From Siderastrea radians (Eukaryota > Cnidaria > Anthozoa > Scleractinia > Rhizangiidae): a stretch of DNA of 64,000 nucleotides. Positions 11,102 through 22,545 of this stretch are shown in pieces. The position numbers were made by a program, and so were the translations under genes. The notes below the pieces were generated by a model. The model was not told the DNA's origin and made no database searches. It saw nothing but the letters and a program-made list of their open reading frames with translations. Numbering within the stretch: the first letter of the stretch is position 1; the number at the start of each line of letters is the position of its first letter. The stretch is from assembly GCA_964017195.1 (NCBI GenBank), contig OZ024895.1:27990875-28054874 (forward strand), written 5' to 3'.

Positions 11102-12520
11102 GGCAAAAACAATATGTAAATCACTTCAAGTGCACAACGCTTTTGGAATAGAAATTTGGTGCAACGTGAAACTATTGGATAATAAAAAACAAAAGCTCAC
11201 AAATACAATGAATGCCAACACTGCATAATTTTGTATTGTTTCTTTAGAGAAGTCATTTCAAAAACTCGAAAACAATAAAAGCACTCGGCCGAAGCGGCCT
11301 CGTGCTTTTATCTGTTTTCTCGTGTTTGGAAATCGTGATGAAACACTCGCACTCGTTTTTGAAATAGTACATAACAACCATTTTCAACACAAGTGAATCA
11401 GGAAGGCAATTATTTTCTAAATGAAATTGACAAGAATTATATGCTTAGAGGTGAGAGTTTGTAAGTATCGGTTGAACTGAGATTATCTTACCAACTGTTT
11501 TTTTCTCGCTTCGACGTGCGAGCAGTTTCCTCAGATCCTACGGGCGATCGGAAGTGTACAAATTATGTAAACCACTAACCGGCCCGCGCTACTCGACTTG
11601 CGATTCAAGACTGATGTGCCGAACCTAATGCTTGACTTACGTTAATGTATTTCTAGATATAACAGCGCTAGTAATTGGCTTAAACCGATAAGCATGACTG
11701 TACTAGTCACCTATTAACCCGTGACCAGTTTTGCATTGAACATGCGTGCATCTGATTAAAAAGAAACTCGGCTGCGCAAACTGTAAACGCTCTGTCGACA
11801 GGATTCAGTATTTTATAACGGATTGCATGAATGTCGAATTGCTTTCGCTTGTTTTCGCTTCCTTTTTTGTCGACTGACAGCTATTTTAAAAATAGCAGAA
11901 TATAACAAATAAAGATAGAAACTGTACTTATTCAAAATTTGACGAACGAATTCACAAACTACTATCTATGAAATATTATTACCATAGTAAAGAAAAGCTT
12001 GTTTTTTCCTATTTATTGTTTTCCTGTGCTTTTTGAGACCTGATAGAGCGCAACCGACGATTGTTTACCGCTGTTTTGGAGAATTAAGTTCGACTGTTTA
12101 AGGTCGACGTCTAAATCATCAACTGTCAAACTTAATTATTGAGGTCGACTCAAATAGCAATAAGGTTCGGCACATGTAAAGTTCGACGTTTGAACCGGAC
12201 CTTACGTGTAATTATTCTACGCTTACCGTGTAGCCAACTTGGATAAGTAGCATACTCAGTGGGAAATAATTTCGGCGAAGCGCATATCGCGTATGGGCTC
12301 CACAGAAAATAGTTCATCTGGCAAGGCATTCTGCTGGTTATAACCCGTTGTTTTTTTACGACAGAGTAAATCAATGGAAATACGCAAACACCGAGTTCGT
12401 ATTTCCAAAGCTCTCGTTTGTTCCGATACCTTCTTCTGCGACAACAAATGTTTGCTTAAAATCCCGGTTATAATGCATCGATCATATTAACGTGTTCTTG
12501 GAAGGCTACCGCATTACTCG

Positions 12521-12870
12521 CTATTGCTTTACAAAATCGACACATTCCGACTTTCGTCTCTTCGTTTCCGATCGTTCGTCGTCCAAGAGTGATGTATTGT
12601 GTAGCAATCCAGAAAAACGTCGCGAAAAATTGGCAGGTTTGAAGTGTTTAGGACACAACGCCGAGTACTTTGTTGGCTCCCAATGAGCTCTCGAAATCGA
12701 CCCATTTTGTTTTCTTCTTTTGCGGGCTTCAAGGCCGGTTGTCACCAAAGAAAGATAATTATAGCGTGCATACCAACTCCTGTACAAAGGTCTGACACGT
12801 TGCTGCAGCCAACTTCAACACAAGAAATGGGCATCGTCAACTTTTCGCATAAGCTACTCGGTGAAATTTA
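12521..12870 (-). pseudogene. THAP-type zinc finger remnant, frameshifted
   Basis: Minus-strand frame 1 near 12840-12785 gives MPISCVEVGCSNVSDLC, a THAP-like start with the first cysteine pair. A second frame (12787-12521) continues with the downstream THAP elements: an R-K-R basic stretch, SISRAHWEPTKYSALCPKHF and FSRRF, containing the conserved Trp, Pro and C-x2-H. Joining the two needs a frameshift, so the copy is broken. THAP domains are DNA-binding modules often carried by P-like and Kolobok-like transposons, which fits its position in a terminal-inverted-repeat element. Confidence 0.5.
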
Positions 12871-13093
12871 CAGCGATGTGGACACGATGCGAGAAATCGA
12901 AGACCTTGTTTGACTTCACTCTTGTACTCGACCCAGATCTCTCTGTCTCGGTGCGGAAAAATAATTTAAATTTTCATGAGTTTGGTGGTCCATAAAAAAT
13001 CGGGAATTCAAGCAAAGACAATGATTCTTTCGATATTTTCCTCAGAAATTTATGGAAAATATTTTAAGCGAAAAAACATTGGGGGGTTTATAA

Positions 13094-13476
13094 GCACTTT
13101 AAGGACAGTACCTCCTTTTGTTACTGCGCATACGTTCTACTTCAAGTTTCTTAAGGAATTTGACCACTATGTTTGCGCAGTTCCTGACTATGTGGAAAAA
13201 GTAGATCTTTGCAAGGGCTATCGGAATCCAAAGAGAAAACTGGGGTAACCACGCATTTTCAGAGATAATTGAGCTTAAATTTGGAAATAAATTGCCATAC
13301 ATTCTTAGTATTTTAGCCCTTTTTTGGAAATAAGGTTGCTTAATTATCTCTGAAAAATGCGAGGTTACCCACATTTTTCTTTTTGGATTTCAATAACCCT
13401 TACTAAGATCTACTTTTTCCCCATAGTCACAACCTTTGCAAAAATACATCTGTATTGGGAGGCACCGTCCTTAAAG
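13094..13476. mobile_element. Hairpin MITE copy 2
   Basis: The ends GCACTTTAAGGACAGTACC and GGCACCGTCCTTAAAGTGC are inverted repeats, and the internal arms GGTAACCACGCATTTTCAG and CTGAAAAATGCGAGGTTACC also pair. Same family as 8832-9146 and 36040-36380. It lies wedged between the two THAP-type elements. Confidence 0.8.
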
Positions 13477-15522
13477 TGCACCTAACCCCTAAAATTTTTT
13501 TTCCGCTAAATAAATTCTGTTATCATCTGGAACATTTCTTCGCAAAAATTTTTGGATTTGGTTAAATTCTCGATTTTCTGTGCCCTGTTAAATTCAAGAA
13601 AAATTTGGTTCACGACCGAGTAAGAGGAACCTGGGGCGAGCCGTAGTTGTGACGTCAGATCAAGAACCAAGAATTCCACGCCGCTTAGTTTTTAGCTGTG
13701 TTTCTCTGACTTTATTTGTTCATCGAAGCCTTCTGACCTTCTAGCTAATTCGAACAAAGTCATAGTATGACTAAAATTCCAATGTTGTAATCCAAAGCAG
13801 ATACTGAGATGAGCTACGCGGATTCTGCTGATTTGTAGATGAATTTTAGTTCTGAATGCGGAACACGAAGTCGACAGTACACCGCCAAAGGATGAAGAAA
13901 GTGCGGTCCTGACCATATCTGCTAAAAAGCCGCTAACCAAAGAAGAATGAATTGCTCAATGCAAAAAGGAAATAAAGGCAAACTAAGAACTGGAACAGTA
14001 AATAAAGCAACTTACGATTGGCCTTGGAGGGCCGCGAAGAAACCGGAATGCTGAGCTTCGCCCGTGAGTGTTTACATTTTATTTCGCACATTCGGTCTTC
14101 ACGTTTGGTCTTGGTTTTCCTGCTCTCCGCTTCTCGCATTTGAGATTTATACTCAAGCTGAGGGAACCTCTTATAGAAATGGAGATTTTAATAAAGCATT
14201 CCTTTCTTCATTTATTTATCTTACATAGAAGTAAATGTGGAAACTGCGATATTACTTACGTCTTGTCCATTTCTGTAACCAGCATTAACAATAACAACAA
14301 TTTATGACACTAGTGAATCAGGAAGGCAATTATTTTCTAATGGACATTGACGAGAATTATAAGCATGAGAGTTTGTTAGTATCGGTTCAACTGAGATTAT
14401 CTTACCAATCATTTTTCTCGCGTCAACGTGCAAGCAGTTTCCTCAGATCCCAGCGCGAGCGGAAATGTACAAATTATGTAAATCAACCGGCCCTCGCTTA
14501 ACTCGCGACTCGAGGCTTCGCCGCTCATCGCCCACACTTCGATCTTCTTGCGGCCTTTTTTCGCACAAAAAAAGGTAATAAAAGAATTAAGAAAGAGACT
14601 GCTTGTCCTCTACTTCAACGGAGGATATGAACAAGGGATCTCTGCACGGTAACGTTTTGTTATGCTCGAGTGATTTGATATGACTCGAGATAAAATTCTT
14701 ATAGCGAGGCACGTTCATAGACTAGAATAAGGAATAATGGCAACGGCTTGTTATTGTGGAGAAAGTGCGTTCGGTTCTGCTGAAGGAGGACTTTCTATAA
14801 ATACGGTCTTTAATTTAAACCGTTCACTGTTTTGGGCACCGCTTATATGTAATTATTTAGCGCTTACCGTGTAGCCAACTTGAATAATTCGCAAAGGTAA
14901 TAATTTTCTGCGTACCGCGTATCGCGGGTATTCTGTGGTTAATCGGCCGTTGAATCATTGGAAATACACAAAAAGCTATTGTTTGATCGGATACTAAAGT
15001 TGTTCATTCATTCATACCTTCTTCTGCGACAACAAATCTTTGCCTAAAATGCATCGAGCGTAGTATCGAGTGCTCGGAAGGCTGCCGCTTTGCTCGCTAT
15101 TGCTTTACAAAATCCACTCATTTCGTCCCTTCGCCTCTGGTCGCTCGTCGTCAAAAAATGCTGTATTTTTGTAGTGATACGTCTTGTGATTCGTTTCTTT
15201 GGTTACTATGTCTCGGAGCAATACGAACGGTCGACAGTTTTCTGTACATCTTCGAGAGCTCAAGAGAAATATAGCTCCGATAGAGATAGCGCGAGACTGC
15301 GGGTTCTTGATTTGACGTCATAAGGTGACTAGTCCCATGCCCTCACTACTGACCCTGAACCAAAATGGTGTCTATTTTCGGCCGAATTTCCGTACTTCAA
15401 CCGCGCACAGAAAATCAGGGATTAAACCAAATCAAAAACTTTTTGTGACAAAATGCTCCAAATGATAACAGGATTTATTTGACGGGAAAAAAAATTTTAG
15501 GGTTAGGTGCACTTTAAGTGGC
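13470..15522. mobile_element. Inverted-repeat DNA transposon, copy 2 (shorter, decayed)
   Basis: The left end AAAGTGCACCTAACCCCTAA pairs with the right end TTTTAGGGTTAGGTGCACTTT. The repeats continue through matching blocks around 13500-13600 and 15400-15490 (for example TGATAACAG / CTGTTATCA). The interior corresponds to copy 1 but is shorter, and no intact frame remains. Confidence 0.75.
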
Positions 15523-15828
15523 CTGGCACAGCCAAACTGAGACATGGCTAGGTTTCCCCATTGGCTTAACGGGAGCTACTTAAAGCCGGGCTGCCTTGCA
15601 ATGAGCCCACCTCACGTTTTATGAGTACGAGTACGCTTCCTCCTAAAATATGAACTGGTCACTTCCGGCATTAGTGCTTTGTGAAATGAGTCGCTAACAG
15701 CAACAGCAAGTGGCTGAAAAAGCGAAATTCCATCTTCAAAGCCAATGTTCCTACTCTAAAACCTTATTTAATAAATGGTTATCCAGACGAACAAACAACG
15801 CTTAACTAAGTAAAATAAGTATATTTAC

Positions 15829-16234
15829 CTTTGAGATATTGCAGGCGGATCTTCTGGTACTATACCGACAATCTGGAACACGCTTGACGTACGGTAATCC
15901 TTTGCCACAGTCAAGTTCACAATGATTGCTTCATTGTAATGGACAAAATTAGAATCAAGCGTAGTGAGACGACCTGACCCATTTCCTAAATAGCGTATGT
16001 CAGAAATATTTATTTTTGTAAATGGATTCTGCTCCAGTAACTGAAGGGTGGAGTAATTGTGCCTTGGTACTTTCCAATAATGCCAAGTAAAGTTCATTCC
16101 TATGTTGTCACCAGTTTCAGGGTCATGGGAAAGAGAACCGTTCATCGTAAGGTTTTTGTCCAGTCCTCGAATGACCACGGCTCCTCCGAAGATGACTGCT
16201 ACCAGATTTTGCCTTCTTTTACATACACCTCCGC
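15829..16234 (-). CDS. PKD1L-A exon 6: start of REJ domain
   Basis: The exon is 406 nt, entering in phase 1 and leaving in phase 2, with acceptor CTTTTTGCAG| and donor CTCAAAG|GTAAAT. The peptide carries the opening signature of the REJ module: VAVIFGGAVVIRG, LTMNGSLSHDPETGD, then FTWHYWKV, later LTVAKDYRTSS and PPAISQR. Several NxS/T sites (NLT, NFT, NYS, NIS, NGS, NLT) are present. REJ modules lie outside the membrane upstream of the GAIN/GPS domain in polycystin-1-like proteins. The exon is colinear, with equal length, with the plus-strand copy at 50338-50743. Its terminal AG joins the first A of the exon at 9386 to give Arg, a phase match. Upstream of the acceptor the frame stays open but carries no family similarity, so the acceptor decides the start. 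Confidence 0.85.
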
Positions 16235-16759
16235 CTGCAAAAAGGTATTGGGCAAATATAACACCCATTACAATGACAGAAAACTGACTTCCATCGTTTG
16301 TTATCATTTCTCATAACCACGTGCACCATCCAAAGTGGAGGATGAATATGAAACGTTGTAATGAAATGATATAGAGGTCGGATGCTTAATTGATTGTTTT
16401 TCCTTCAATAGTGCCCTTCCTCGAATTTTCAGTAGCCTCTCACACTTTTTTTCCCTGGTATAATTCTCAAATAATTTTTATTCATACACTGATTTTTTTA
16501 AATAAGAATATCTAATTTTAGAGCTGAGGCTGAGCCGGGCCGGGAGCCAGGGCTGACGGTTCTTAGATTTTTGGCGATTTCAGGCTAAAAAAGTTCTTAA
16601 TGTTCTTACATTACATTTACAGTTAAGCCCGTTTTCAGCCTCGAAGTTCTTGTAAACATGGTCCTTAAAAAAAGCAGTGTATATAAGTATAGTGCTGAAA
16701 TGAATTCAAATGTCACAGACTCACTGAAGCTTAAGGAAAGCGTTTAGAAGAACTTTAAG

Positions 16760-16905
16760 TCTAGTGCCCCCAGCGACGAACCCCAGGTTCGAATCCCGGA
16801 CTCGGTATCACATATGAGCTTAGAGACTACAGACTACGTCAGGAGACTACAGTCTGACTGTAATTATGCCCCCTATTGAAATAAAGTGTTTCTTCTTATT
16901 ATTCT
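16760..16905 (+). mobile_element. Possible SINE-like fragment with tRNA B-box
   Basis: Contains GGTTCGAATCCCGG, a good match to the RNA polymerase III B-box, followed by a short unrelated tail with an AATAAAG motif. No convincing A-box or cloverleaf, so this is not a tRNA gene. A weak call. Confidence 0.3.
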
Positions 16906-17089
16906 TGGTTCTCGCCTTTGCAAAATTATTCTCCCTCGACAAAAACCAACATTTCCGTTAGAAATGGCACTTAAGAAGTGAGTAAAGAACGACTTGGTGA
17001 ATATGTCACCGCAATTCGATCGCAAGTTCAATTCATTTATTTAAATGTATTGAGAGAATTATCTTCCGTGTTTCCTATGTGAGGTAGCT

Positions 17090-17350
17090 AGATATAAAAA
17101 GTAAATACATCCAATCAGACAATCAGTGCTCCTATTTCATGTGGGCTATATTCCATAAACAACTGTATGAAATTATGTAAGTGGGGGGAGCTTTGAAGCA
17201 CAGGGAAATTGCGGGGCAAATGAGTATTCAAAATGACCTTATCAATCCCATTAGTATGATCTATGTATTCCACAGAATGTTCTATATATGTGTTGATTTG
17301 AAGCCTTACATGCTCTACATACATCATGCTATTGACTAGATAGACCATAC
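17090..17350. repeat. Dispersed repeat shared with 51740-51850
   Basis: The two segments share blocks such as CTATATTCCATAAAC, AAATTATGTAA and GCTTTGAAGCACAGGGAAAT in the same order. The 51.7 kb copy lies at one end of a larger inverted-repeat element (51719-52582), so this is probably a fragment of that family. Confidence 0.65.
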
Positions 17351-17394
17351 TATTCAATTACACAAACTTATGGTGCAACACCAACTAACAACAA

Positions 17395-17432
17395 AAGCAA
17401 AAATAAATAAACAAACAAATAAATAAATAAAT
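17395..17432. repeat. (AAAT)n-like microsatellite
   Basis: Short run of AAATAAAT/AAACAAAC tetramers. Confidence 0.85.
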
Positions 17433-17519
17433 AACTGAATAAAACTTCTGAAAACAAGAATTCATTCTATTGCTTGTTAAAAATCGACAACTTATGTTTC
17501 ATCCTTGCCTTTGAAACTG

Positions 17520-17665
17520 TTTTTCGTTTTTCGACAACCTGAGCGGAAGTCTGATTTCAAGTCTCTCGACTCTAACGGTCACTTCAACTCAGGTTTACAA
17601 AACGTCAGTCGAGGTCACCAACAGTCATGTTAACGTTATGGACTACACTCACCCGGACTGATAAT
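17520..17665. repeat. Retroelement-tail-like repeat shared with 56520-56635
   Basis: Contains GGACTACACTCACCCGGAC and the complement of CGCTCAGGTTGTCGAAA, both also found at 56520-56620. The arrangement here is partly folded back. I associate this block with the flanks of Penelope-like elements in cnidarian genomes, but that link is from memory only. Confidence 0.45.
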
Positions 17666-17703
17666 AAGCCGATCTACTTATAACATGTTTTTCAGTTGCT
17701 TAC

Positions 17704-17982
17704 CTGAGTTCTTTTGTGTGTTGCAAAAGTCAGAGTAACAGAAGGAAATTCTGCAGCACTCTACCAGACCGGACCTCATCGCTTTTTCGCATGCCCTGTT
17801 GTACTCATAGGACTGCTGGGTAGCGCAGCTCATCGCGAAATATTCCAGGCTCTTATTAAGTTTGGTTTTGGACCAAAAGCATAAGCCGTCAAGATTTTTG
17901 CAAGCAACCTGCAGACTTGATATATTTTCATCACTGCATTGTTGCCTGAACCCTAAACAATGGTAACACTTGCGAGATTGAG
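17704..17982 (-). CDS. PKD1L-A exon 5: Ly6/uPAR (three-finger) domain
   Basis: The exon is 279 nt, phase 1 to phase 1, with acceptor GCACTTACAG| and donor ACTCAG|GTAAGC. The peptide has the Ly6/uPAR cysteine layout: an opening C-Y-H-C, then spaced cysteines, a late CC pair and a closing D-F-C-N. Counting from the first residue, Cys are at about 6, 9, 16, 28, 35, 53, 65, 76, 77, 82 and 87. The family norm is ten, so one near position 82 is extra. Ly6/uPAR domains are disulfide-bonded extracellular binding modules, usually in small GPI-anchored or secreted proteins. There is no signal peptide or GPI tail of its own here, and the flanking phases match the Ig and REJ exons, so it reads as a cassette inside the polycystin-like protein. 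A separate Ly6 gene sitting in the intron is the main alternative. Confidence 0.75.
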
Positions 17983-18164
17983 CTGTAAGTGCAAAAAAAT
18001 GTAGTTTAAGCATAGCTAGAAGGTTATAAGGCAGTGAGACAGTGTTACACCACGTGTTTCGCTTGCAAGTTGCATCGTATTATATAATGGTTAATACTGG
18101 TTACCATAATATTGGAATGTGATTCCTGTCACGTGTCTGCTACTGTAAAAGCTGCTGCTTATAT

Positions 18165-18425
18165 TTTCTAATATATATAGGCTAGCCTCACAGCGGAGCT
18201 CCTAAGGAATAAGCGGGTGTTCGATTATCAAACAGTCCCGACACTTTTCGGGCCCAAATAATATTTCGGGCTTTTTTTTTGGCTCGTTCTCGTTCAAAAA
18301 GTGTTTCTCAAAACTGAGCCCGAAAGTGTTGGGATTGTCCTCCAATATTTTGGGTGAACTGTTATGGGAATCTGAGCTCGACAGGTCATTCTAGAGCACA
18401 GTTTTATTATTATTTTTCTCGAGCT
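18165..18425. mobile_element. Non-autonomous repeat shared with 54425-54665
   Basis: Both copies start with an AT run, then a GCGGAGC block, GGAATAA, GTGTTCG, a CGAAAC/CGACAC-TTTTCGG block, TTTCGGG plus a T-run, AAAGTGTTTCTCAAAA and TTGTCCTCCAATATTTTGG. Internal segments pair with each other, as in a foldback element. Related to the TTTCTCGAAA family at 63480. Confidence 0.7.
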
Positions 18426-18946
18426 TGAAGCTGTACACATATTTTTCTTATTCACGAGCCATCTTGCTTGGTTTTTGCAATATTTCCATATCCTGTCACG
18501 TTGGTCACGTGACCGCCAGAAAAGACTGTGTCACCTCATGAATACTATGAAAGTAACCTTGTAGACGACGATGGATTCCTGTGAAATAGTGACCGCTCAT
18601 AAACACCAATTCGGTGACCTAAAAACTATAGTGTCGCGAGTTGTAGTGCCCATATCGATGGGTCAACCACAGAATTGATTCCACAGCTAACCATCTTTCC
18701 GTTTTGTAAATTTTCCAGAAAAACAAAGAGATTTTTTTTAATGCAAACAAATTTTATAATTTTAATAATTGAAAATTGCACTAATTATTCGCAGTTTGTT
18801 TTTTAGGCATGAGTAGCACTAATCAAACTTTACAGAGAACTGGGGAAGTGCAACAAAAAATTGAAACCACAAGCGGAAAGCGGAAATTTTGCAGGGTCGC
18901 ATTTGTTATTGCACACACCTGCCGTCACTTCCATCAACTGAAGTAT

Positions 18947-19045
18947 ACCAGTCTAGTTGCATACTAGCCTCCCACGCTGTCGTTTTTAGTGGAGTCGCAT
19001 TACCCTTCTTCCCAAAAAACGACTGCATGGGAGGCTAGTTGCATA
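18947..19045. mobile_element. Short hairpin element
   Basis: GCATACTAGCCTCCCACGC at the left pairs with GCATGGGAGGCTAGTTGC at the right, with an inner TCGTTTTT / AAAAAACGA pairing. About 100 bases, in the intron between the Ly6 and Ig 2 exons. Confidence 0.75.
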
Positions 19046-19834
19046 CAAGAGTAAAAACGGTAACAGCGTCCTGTTGAAATTAAGCGTTAGCGATTATTAC
19101 AACAACATTTTAAACAATAGTTTTGCTCTTTTCTTTAAAAAAGGGCAACAGCTGTTCGCCTATTGCTTAAAAGATGGGCACACAAATGTTATGCGTCGTC
19201 CTATGTGATCATGGCCGGTGTTTGATTTCCACTATTACCATCCAACGATACTACAGGAATTCTTGTGCCAACAACACCATAAATAATGCATTTGCCAGCA
19301 TTTTAAACACGTACTGGTCGCGGACTGAAGGAGGCTACGCACTTATCTGGTTGTGTCGTCAATGTTATGTTTTTTTTCCTGCCATTGACAAGCGTTGACA
19401 GTTGCCGCTGAGATTCCTAATTGTTCAGCTTCATTTTTGGAAAATTTGCATGCCCCAACCCAGCACTACGGCATCTTCGAAGTTTTTGCAGTTTTCAAAG
19501 GTTTTGAGATCCAGGTCGCACTAGGAAAATTGCTCTGTTGACAGATTTCGACCAAAAAGTTAACAAATTCTTGAAAAAAAGAATGCCAAGTGCGACCCAT
19601 AACTTAATTACCTTCAAACCATTGTTATCAGAAGCATGCAAGGTTCTAATTTTGACATTATTACCTCAAATCCTTTCAAATCGGAAAAAGTAACATATTA
19701 TTTATTTATCAGCTTTTCCTATCAAGGGTGGAAGTTTAACGTGTTAATTTCAGATCAAACTTTTCGAGTTCTTCAACGAAAAGAAGTTCTTTTGCAACAG
19801 GCTAGGACACTGAAAGGACACTGAAAGAACTTAC

Positions 19835-20128
19835 CATTGATTATAGTGAAAGTACTTTCTGACACGTTGAAATACTTGTTGAACCCTTGGAACAGGACTA
19901 CAACCACACAAGTATAATTTCCGCCATGTTTTTCTTCAGCGCCTACATCTAGGCTTAGTGTCACTGACAAATCTGTCAAACTGCGTAACACTATACCATC
20001 CTTTAATAACAGAACCTTCTCCAGTGAAGTTTCATACGGCACATCCGCTTCAGTTACAATGCATTGAATAGTTGTAACGTTCTTGTTATGATCGTCATAT
20101 CCAAGGACCACTTTGGGAAATTTACTTC
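19835..20128 (-). CDS. PKD1L-A exon 4: Ig-like domain 2
   Basis: The exon is 294 nt, phase 1 to phase 1, with acceptor TACTGTTTCAG| and donor CAATG|GTAAGT. One exon encodes a whole Ig-like domain: the first Cys is in NVTTIQCIVTEAD, then a strand carrying LLLKDGIVLRSL, then the second Cys in the D-x-G-x-Y-x-C type motif HGGNYTCVVVV, and a final strand SESTFTIIN. Several NxS/T sites (NVT, NYT, NVS) point to a glycosylated extracellular segment. Upstream it joins Ig domain 1 and downstream the Ly6-like exon. Paralogue B at 50 kb has no copy of this exon between its signal peptide and REJ exon. Confidence 0.75.
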
Positions 20129-20269
20129 CTGAAACAGTAACAAATACAAACGTAGCCGTCGTTTCTTTAATAAAAGCGTTCAAAAATGACAAAACAACAA
20201 CATAAACCCGAGAACGGCGCCATTTATCAATAAACAGCAGTTAACCTGTTTAGATTTGTTTTTTGGAGA

Positions 20270-20345
20270 TCTTGAGGGGTTCCTGGTACATCCGAAATGT
20301 TTCTTTTGAGGTTTGCAATATCAGCTGATGACGTCACATTAAGTG
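20270..20345. repeat. Dispersed repeat fragment shared with 63075-63110
   Basis: Both copies contain GTTTCTTT(T)GAGGTTT followed by ATATCAGCTGATGACGTCA or ACATCAGCTGATGACGTCA, with no coding potential. Confidence 0.6.
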
Positions 20346-22545
20346 GTAATTACATTCATAAATTCCAAACGGTGGCAATCTTTCTCGCCTCCAAAATTGG
20401 CCAAAATAATCAAAACTAAAAAAAGACCACTTAAATAATCTAAAATTGTAAGTTACCGCAAGTAAGATAATTTTTTCATTAAAGAAGGAAAATTTCGAAA
20501 TGCTGAAAAAACCTGCCTGTCAAAATATGGTCGCCATGCCAACAAAAATCTATGAATGATGACATGCCATGTCAAATTGCCTGCAGAAAAATTTTGCAAA
20601 ATTTACAAAGTTTGCTGATATTTTGCTTGCTTATATAAAGAAGTTGTAAACGTTTCAAGTCCGTGGAGGCACTTTGTGTCCCTGTCCCCTCTCCCTCACC
20701 AAGCTAATTAGCGTTAAACAACAAATTCTTATAAAAGAGCTTTACGACATCTCAAGTAGCTATAGCCAAGTGAGACTATCTAGTCTGTAAATGTCGTGGC
20801 ACAGTGGCTCCATAAGCTTAGAGATTGTACCGCTGCTATAAATCACCCTTAAGACTCCAGCTAGTAATGTGACTCAATGGATATACAATGGACGAGGTGA
20901 AGTTTTAAAGATTCGTTGTAAACAATGGCCACTTTTCCGCGAACGGTAGGCTTTAAGATATTGTCTATGCAAAATGATTGACCATCCTGATGGAAATTTA
21001 GTTAAACGTTTGTTTTAATATATAGCCGACCCACCTTATAGCTGCCTTTTAAGGACGTTCGCTAATTGTTTCTGCGCATCCTTACTGCGCACGCAATTCA
21101 CGTCACCATGTCATGCCTTCACTGGCGAAAAATGTCTGATTGGTCGACGCGTGACCACGTGATCGAGCTCTTAAATTCAAGATGGCCACCAAAGTTGTTG
21201 GAGGTCTTTCTTTCTTTCGGCAAGTGTTGACTGTTAGCTCGAGAAGAAACACAGAAGTAAAAAGAACGAGAACAGCGTAAGGGTTATAAGTCTTAGACGA
21301 GGTCGGTTGTGGATGGATAGGACGATTTGTTTTCGTGGTCACCGCCTGTAACTTACGTTTTGAGAAAGCCTGCAGCAGTCGGGGAAACAGGTCTAGGAAA
21401 ATGTAATGCCATTTTTAATCGGTGTGAACGTAAGTTAAAAAATAGCATGTTGTTAGGAAGTGCTTTGTATTGCAGAGTAATATCGTGCCTGACGTCGACC
21501 GTTACAAAATTTTTTAAGCGTTGTACCAGTTTTGAAATTATAGAGTATCCTCCTTAATAAAGTACGTGTATTACTTTGGTGTGGAGTTAGTACCTGCATT
21601 GTGTACCGCTAGAAAAAATATTAAGCTTATAAATGCATAAACAAAATTACACAAAGAAGTAATTGAATGCATTAGATTCTCACTCTCCAACAAAAGTTGT
21701 TTGTTCTCTGATTGTGATCTTGTTCTACTCAAGGGCAACCCCTTTCGGGATGGTCAAAAAACTTACATGCCTAAAGAAACTACACCATTCTACTTCGATT
21801 CTTATTGGTTGTTAGAAGGCAAATTAAATAGTCAGTATTTTGCACTTACTAGTAAATGCAACTACTTGATTGAAAATTAGTTATAGATCACTAAAAACTA
21901 CAGGCCACCAAGGCCTTACCAAGAATTGTGAACATCAATTTGGAGTTGTCTTCAGTAGTAGATAGCACAGAGTCCCAAAGAGCTTTGAGCATAATAGAAA
22001 AGATTTGAATTATTCAATTATTTAGATTTTTGAAGGGATGTGAGAAATGTCCGACTGTTTTGTTGCTCCTACAGTTGTAGTCGACTTGACAGTCCAGTAC
22101 ACTTTTTGTGCTACTTTGAAAGTTCTTTCAAAATTATTGCATACAAACTGGTTTCCAGGGATGTGATAATTGTCCAACTGTTTTGTTGCTGACCTACAGT
22201 AATTACACTGACCTAAAGGCTCATGCAATGGTGAAGACTGTTTAACAGAAAGGTCTCGCTTGCAGAGTGTGGTATAAATTTTTGAACTGTATTACTAGCC
22301 ATATAATAACAGGCCCAAATAATTCAGCTGTAGAGTAAGCTGGTCTATTATTTCACCTATTGAGTTTAAAACTGAACAATCACACCGAAACAGCTGATAT
22401 TACATATATTTCAATAAACGATCCTGGGTGCATTGAAAAACATTTAATTGAGCAAAATCCTAAAAGGAGTAAATGAGTTCCAATCATGATTTGATTCCAT
22501 TATGTGTCTTCACTAAAGAACTAAAGTTTGCAAACTTTTTATTAA

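Larger units (their letters stand above)
9910..13097. mobile_element. Inverted-repeat DNA transposon, copy 1 (THAP-containing)
   Basis: The left end AAAGTGCCTATGACCCCC pairs with the right end GGGGGGTTTATAAGCACTTT, giving imperfect terminal inverted repeats that extend into the adjacent A/T-rich blocks. The interior is homologous in order to the element at 13470-15522: shared blocks at 10410-10550 with 14180-14310, 11389-11620 with 14310-14520, and 12200-12300 with 14850-14950. It sits in the intron between the two REJ exons of PKD1L-A and contains decayed frames, listed separately. Confidence 0.65.
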
